A program made the translations under genes and the position numbers. The notes below the pieces were generated by a model. The model was not told where the DNA came from, did not search any database, and saw only the letters and a program-made list of their open reading frames with translations. Positions 10,541 to 12,608 of a stretch of 12,608 bases of DNA are shown piece after piece. Source of the DNA: Candidatus Saccharimonadota bacterium (GTDB lineage: Bacteria; Patescibacteriota; Saccharimonadia; Saccharimonadales; UBA4665); contig JARIHJ010000096.1 in NCBI GenBank assembly GCA_029288335.1, forward strand, positions 1-12,608, in the 5' to 3' direction. The first letter of the stretch is position 1, and the number at the start of each line of letters is the position of its first letter.

Positions 10541-12608
10541 CTACGCTTTTTGCCGCCGACGCGCAACCGGCAGGCTGAAGTAAAATTTCGAGCCCTTGCC
10601 GAGCGAGCTCTTCACCCACATCTTGCCACCCAAACTATCGATGAGCTGCGCGCAAACATATAGCCCCAACCCGAGACCCGGATAATTGGCGGTAGTTTTG
10701 CCGCCGACACGCGCAAAGCGTTCGAACAAATGCTTTTGCTGCTGTTTCGATATGCCTATTCCCCTGTCCACTACGCAGACGGTGACATCCTTGGAATCCC
10801 TATGCACCGACACGCTAATCTCAGGATGATCAGGTGAATACTTGATAGCGTTATCAATTAAATTAGTCAATATCTGATCTACGCGGTCTCGATCAGACTC
10901 TATCCTAACATTATGATCGCCAGACACCGCTATATGATGGTCGGTGGTAGTTAGAGCTATACTGGCAGCGGTCTCTTCCACTAACTGACGTAAGTCGAAC
11001 CGGCTGTGGTGTAGGGTCAGCCGCTGGCCAGCCTCGATTTTAGTAATATCGAGTAGCTCGCGGACTAAGTTATTAAGCCGGTTGAGCTGACCATCGAGCT
11101 TGCCGACCATAGACGCCGCCTGCTCGTCGCCGTTCTTGTTAAAACGCCGCTCGAGTAGATTAGTGTACACCTTCATACTCGTAACCGGGGTCTTCAGCTC
11201 GTGGCTGGTGACAGCGATGAAGTCGTCCTTCTGCTGCTCCAGGCGCTTGCGTTCTTTAATGTCGGTAAAGAGGATGCCGACTTGGTTTTGGCTAATGTCA
11301 CCGGCACGAAACGCGTAGGCTTCAAACCAGCTATCAAGCATTTTCACTTCAGTTTCAAAGCGGGTTGGTCGACCGGTCTTCAAGACCAGGTCAAATATTT
11401 GCAACCAGCTTGGGTCTAGCTGGGCCGCCTCCCTGCCAATTGCCACACCATTGGCGCCTTTCATTCCAGTCAACTCCTTAAAGGCTTGATTAGTTTCAAG
11501 GAGGCGAAAATCAACTGGCTGCCCATTGCGGTCGTGGATGACCTCGACCACGCAGAAGCCTTCATCAATGGTGTTAAATAGCATCCGATAACGCTTCTCG
11601 CTTTCCCTGAGTTCATTCTGGGCTGCCGCCCGACGCAAAGCTGCCCAGATGCGTTCCGCTACTTGGTGTGCCAGATCAAGCTCTGCCCGATCCCAGTTCC
11701 GTGGTTCAGTATCAGTAAGATAAAAATACCCAGGCGCCTCATCCTTTTTGACTAGCCCTATTAGGACGAAGGAGCGCAAGTTCAAGTTTCTCATGTCGGC
11801 CTGCTGCTCAGGATCGGCCAGCCTAGGATCTATTGTGACGTCCTGGGAAACCATCATTCCTCCACGACGAACCTTTTCAAGTATTTCGGAACCCCTGCCA
11901 ACAAGGGGCTCGCGCCGGGCCATCAATTTAGGTATCGTGCCATTACTCCACTCCCCAATCGTCGAAGCGTATTTCTTAGTAGAATCGACAATAATATAGC
12001 CGACTGAGCTGGCCTGCAAATATTCCCCAAGCTCCTTGGCGGCGGTGGTTATAATTCTTTTCGCGTCCGATAATGGTCGCAACTTATCGGCCAGATTCAG
12101 CAAAAAGCTCTCGCGGTCTTTGGATTTTAATAGCTGCTGCTCTTCGGCCTTGCGGCTGGTGATATCGCTCGCCGAGCCACTATAGCCCGCATAGTCGCCG
12201 TTCTCGTCGAAATAGGGTTTGCCACGGACATCGAGCCAGCGTTCACGGCCATTCTTATCTCTTATCCTGAATTCGGTGTGGTAATTACTTAGGTCTTTGG
12301 CAGCATTTTTTAACTCAATGGTTTCAGGATCCACACTTTCTTTGATGACGCTAGCGCGCCAGCCTTTGCCTAGCTGGTCCTTTAGGGGACGGCCCGTCCA
12401 GTCGAGCCAAGTCTGATTAACATAAATAATTCCGCCGTTTCGATCGGTCATCCATAAGGCTACCGGCGAAGCCGAGGTAATCGCCGCTAGGCGTCCCTCG
12501 CTCTTTTTTAAATCCGCCGCAGCCTTCTGGCGCTCAGAAATATCGCGCACGAGCACCTGGACCGCCGGCTTACCCTGAAACTGTAAGCTAATAGCCGCTA
12601 CCTCGACG
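10541..12608 (-). CDS. Multi-sensor histidine kinase (PAS-PAS-GAF-PAS-HisKA-HATPase), 5' partial
   Basis: A large sensor kinase whose N-terminus lies outside the window. A GTG at 12556 could be read as start, but the frame is open to the edge and encodes VEVAAISLQFQGKPAVQVLV before RDISERQKAA. This is the typical end of a PAS/PAC domain, so the gene continues beyond 12608. Counting from that GTG: a PAS with PAC ending SDITSRKAEE (about 20-139), a GAF domain (about 150-308), a third PAS (about 318-437), HisKA with phosphoacceptor H452 in TSHELKTP, and HATPase with N box NLIDNAIKYSP (565-575), G1 DRGIGI (597-602) and G2 GLGLGL (627-632). No membrane segment is seen in the visible part, suggesting a cytosolic sensor of redox state, small ligands or light. 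It probably phosphorylates the receiver encoded 90 bases downstream. Confidence 0.93.
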   Translation of the reverse strand, partial: VEVAAISLQFQGKPAVQVLVRDISERQKAAADLKKSEGRLAAITSASPVALWMTDRNGGIIYVNQTWLDWTGRPLKDQLGKGWRASVIKESVDPETIELKNAAKDLSNYHTEFRIRDKNGRERWLDVRGKPYFDENGDYAGYSGSASDITSRKAEEQQLLKSKDRESFLLNLADKLRPLSDAKRIITTAAKELGEYLQASSVGYIIVDSTKKYASTIGEWSNGTIPKLMARREPLVGRGSEILEKVRRGGMMVSQDVTIDPRLADPEQQADMRNLNLRSFVLIGLVKKDEAPGYFYLTDTEPRNWDRAELDLAHQVAERIWAALRRAAAQNELRESEKRYRMLFNTIDEGFCVVEVIHDRNGQPVDFRLLETNQAFKELTGMKGANGVAIGREAAQLDPSWLQIFDLVLKTGRPTRFETEVKMLDSWFEAYAFRAGDISQNQVGILFTDIKERKRLEQQKDDFIAVTSHELKTPVTSMKVYTNLLERRFNKNGDEQAASMVGKLDGQLNRLNNLVRELLDITKIEAGQRLTLHHSRFDLRQLVEETAASIALTTTDHHIAVSGDHNVRIESDRDRVDQILTNLIDNAIKYSPDHPEISVSVHRDSKDVTVCVVDRGIGISKQQQKHLFERFARVGGKTTANYPGLGLGLYVCAQLIDSLGGKMWVKSSLGKGSKFYFSLPVARRRQKA

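Noticed and set aside
12548..12556. GTG at 12556 as the start of the histidine kinase
   Set aside because: The frame stays open to the window edge and encodes the expected end of a PAS/PAC domain, so this is an internal codon of a partial gene.
1..12608. Recoded UGA (genetic code 25) as in Gracilibacteria or Absconditabacteria
   Set aside because: Several complete genes end with TGA at the position expected from family length, and none of the conserved proteins requires UGA read-through.

Overview
The window looks like bacterial chromosome from a Candidate Phyla Radiation lineage, most probably Saccharibacteria (TM7). This is an inference from gene style: very small membrane proteins, a YtrA-type regulator with a two-gene ABC exporter, and -10 boxes only 6-9 bases from start codons. 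UGA is used as a stop (positions 2793, 3742 and 6830) and I saw no in-frame UGA in any conserved protein, so the recoded UGA=Gly lineages (Gracilibacteria, Absconditabacteria) are unlikely. No rRNA, tRNA, CRISPR array or transposase was seen.

Region A (1-2795) is visibly AT-richer and looks accessory. Two convergent genes, a 2-hydroxyacid-dehydrogenase-like protein (176-1060, +) and a short-chain dehydrogenase (1768-1103, -), are enclosed by a perfect inverted repeat of at least 128 bp (1-128 and 1866-1993). Each repeat copy is followed inward by a hairpin block, then by the same CTGTTATAATT and, 5-6 bases later, the gene's ATG. This modular layout is the most unusual structure in the window. 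Next comes an orphan protein with a HEPN-like R-x4-H motif (2067-2795, +).

Region B (2796-5431) holds a 55-aa membrane protein that is easily missed (3000-2833, -), a 204-aa protein of unknown function (3125-3739, +), an aromatic amino acid lyase-like protein with an altered MIO triad (5184-3742, -) and a 59-aa two-helix membrane protein (5431-5252, -).

Region C (5574-7884, +) is an operon: YtrA-type GntR repressor, ABC ATPase and ABC permease. A small inverted repeat between two candidate promoters is a plausible autoregulatory operator.

Region D (7912-12608) holds a membrane-anchored esterase (9273-7912, -), a divergent Crp/Fnr regulator (9393-10061, +), a single-domain response regulator (10450-10058, -) and a large PAS/GAF hybrid-sensor-type histidine kinase (-). 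The kinase reading frame stays open to the right edge, so its N-terminus lies outside the window. Kinase and receiver are on the same strand and probably form a two-component pair.

Several first genes have a -10 hexamer 6-9 bases before the start codon, which predicts leaderless or nearly leaderless mRNAs. The genes inside the ABC operon, and the gene at 2067, instead have strong Shine-Dalgarno sequences. Convergent neighbours are packed very tightly (two-base gap at 3739/3742, overlapping stops at 10058-10061), with no intrinsic terminator visible between them.
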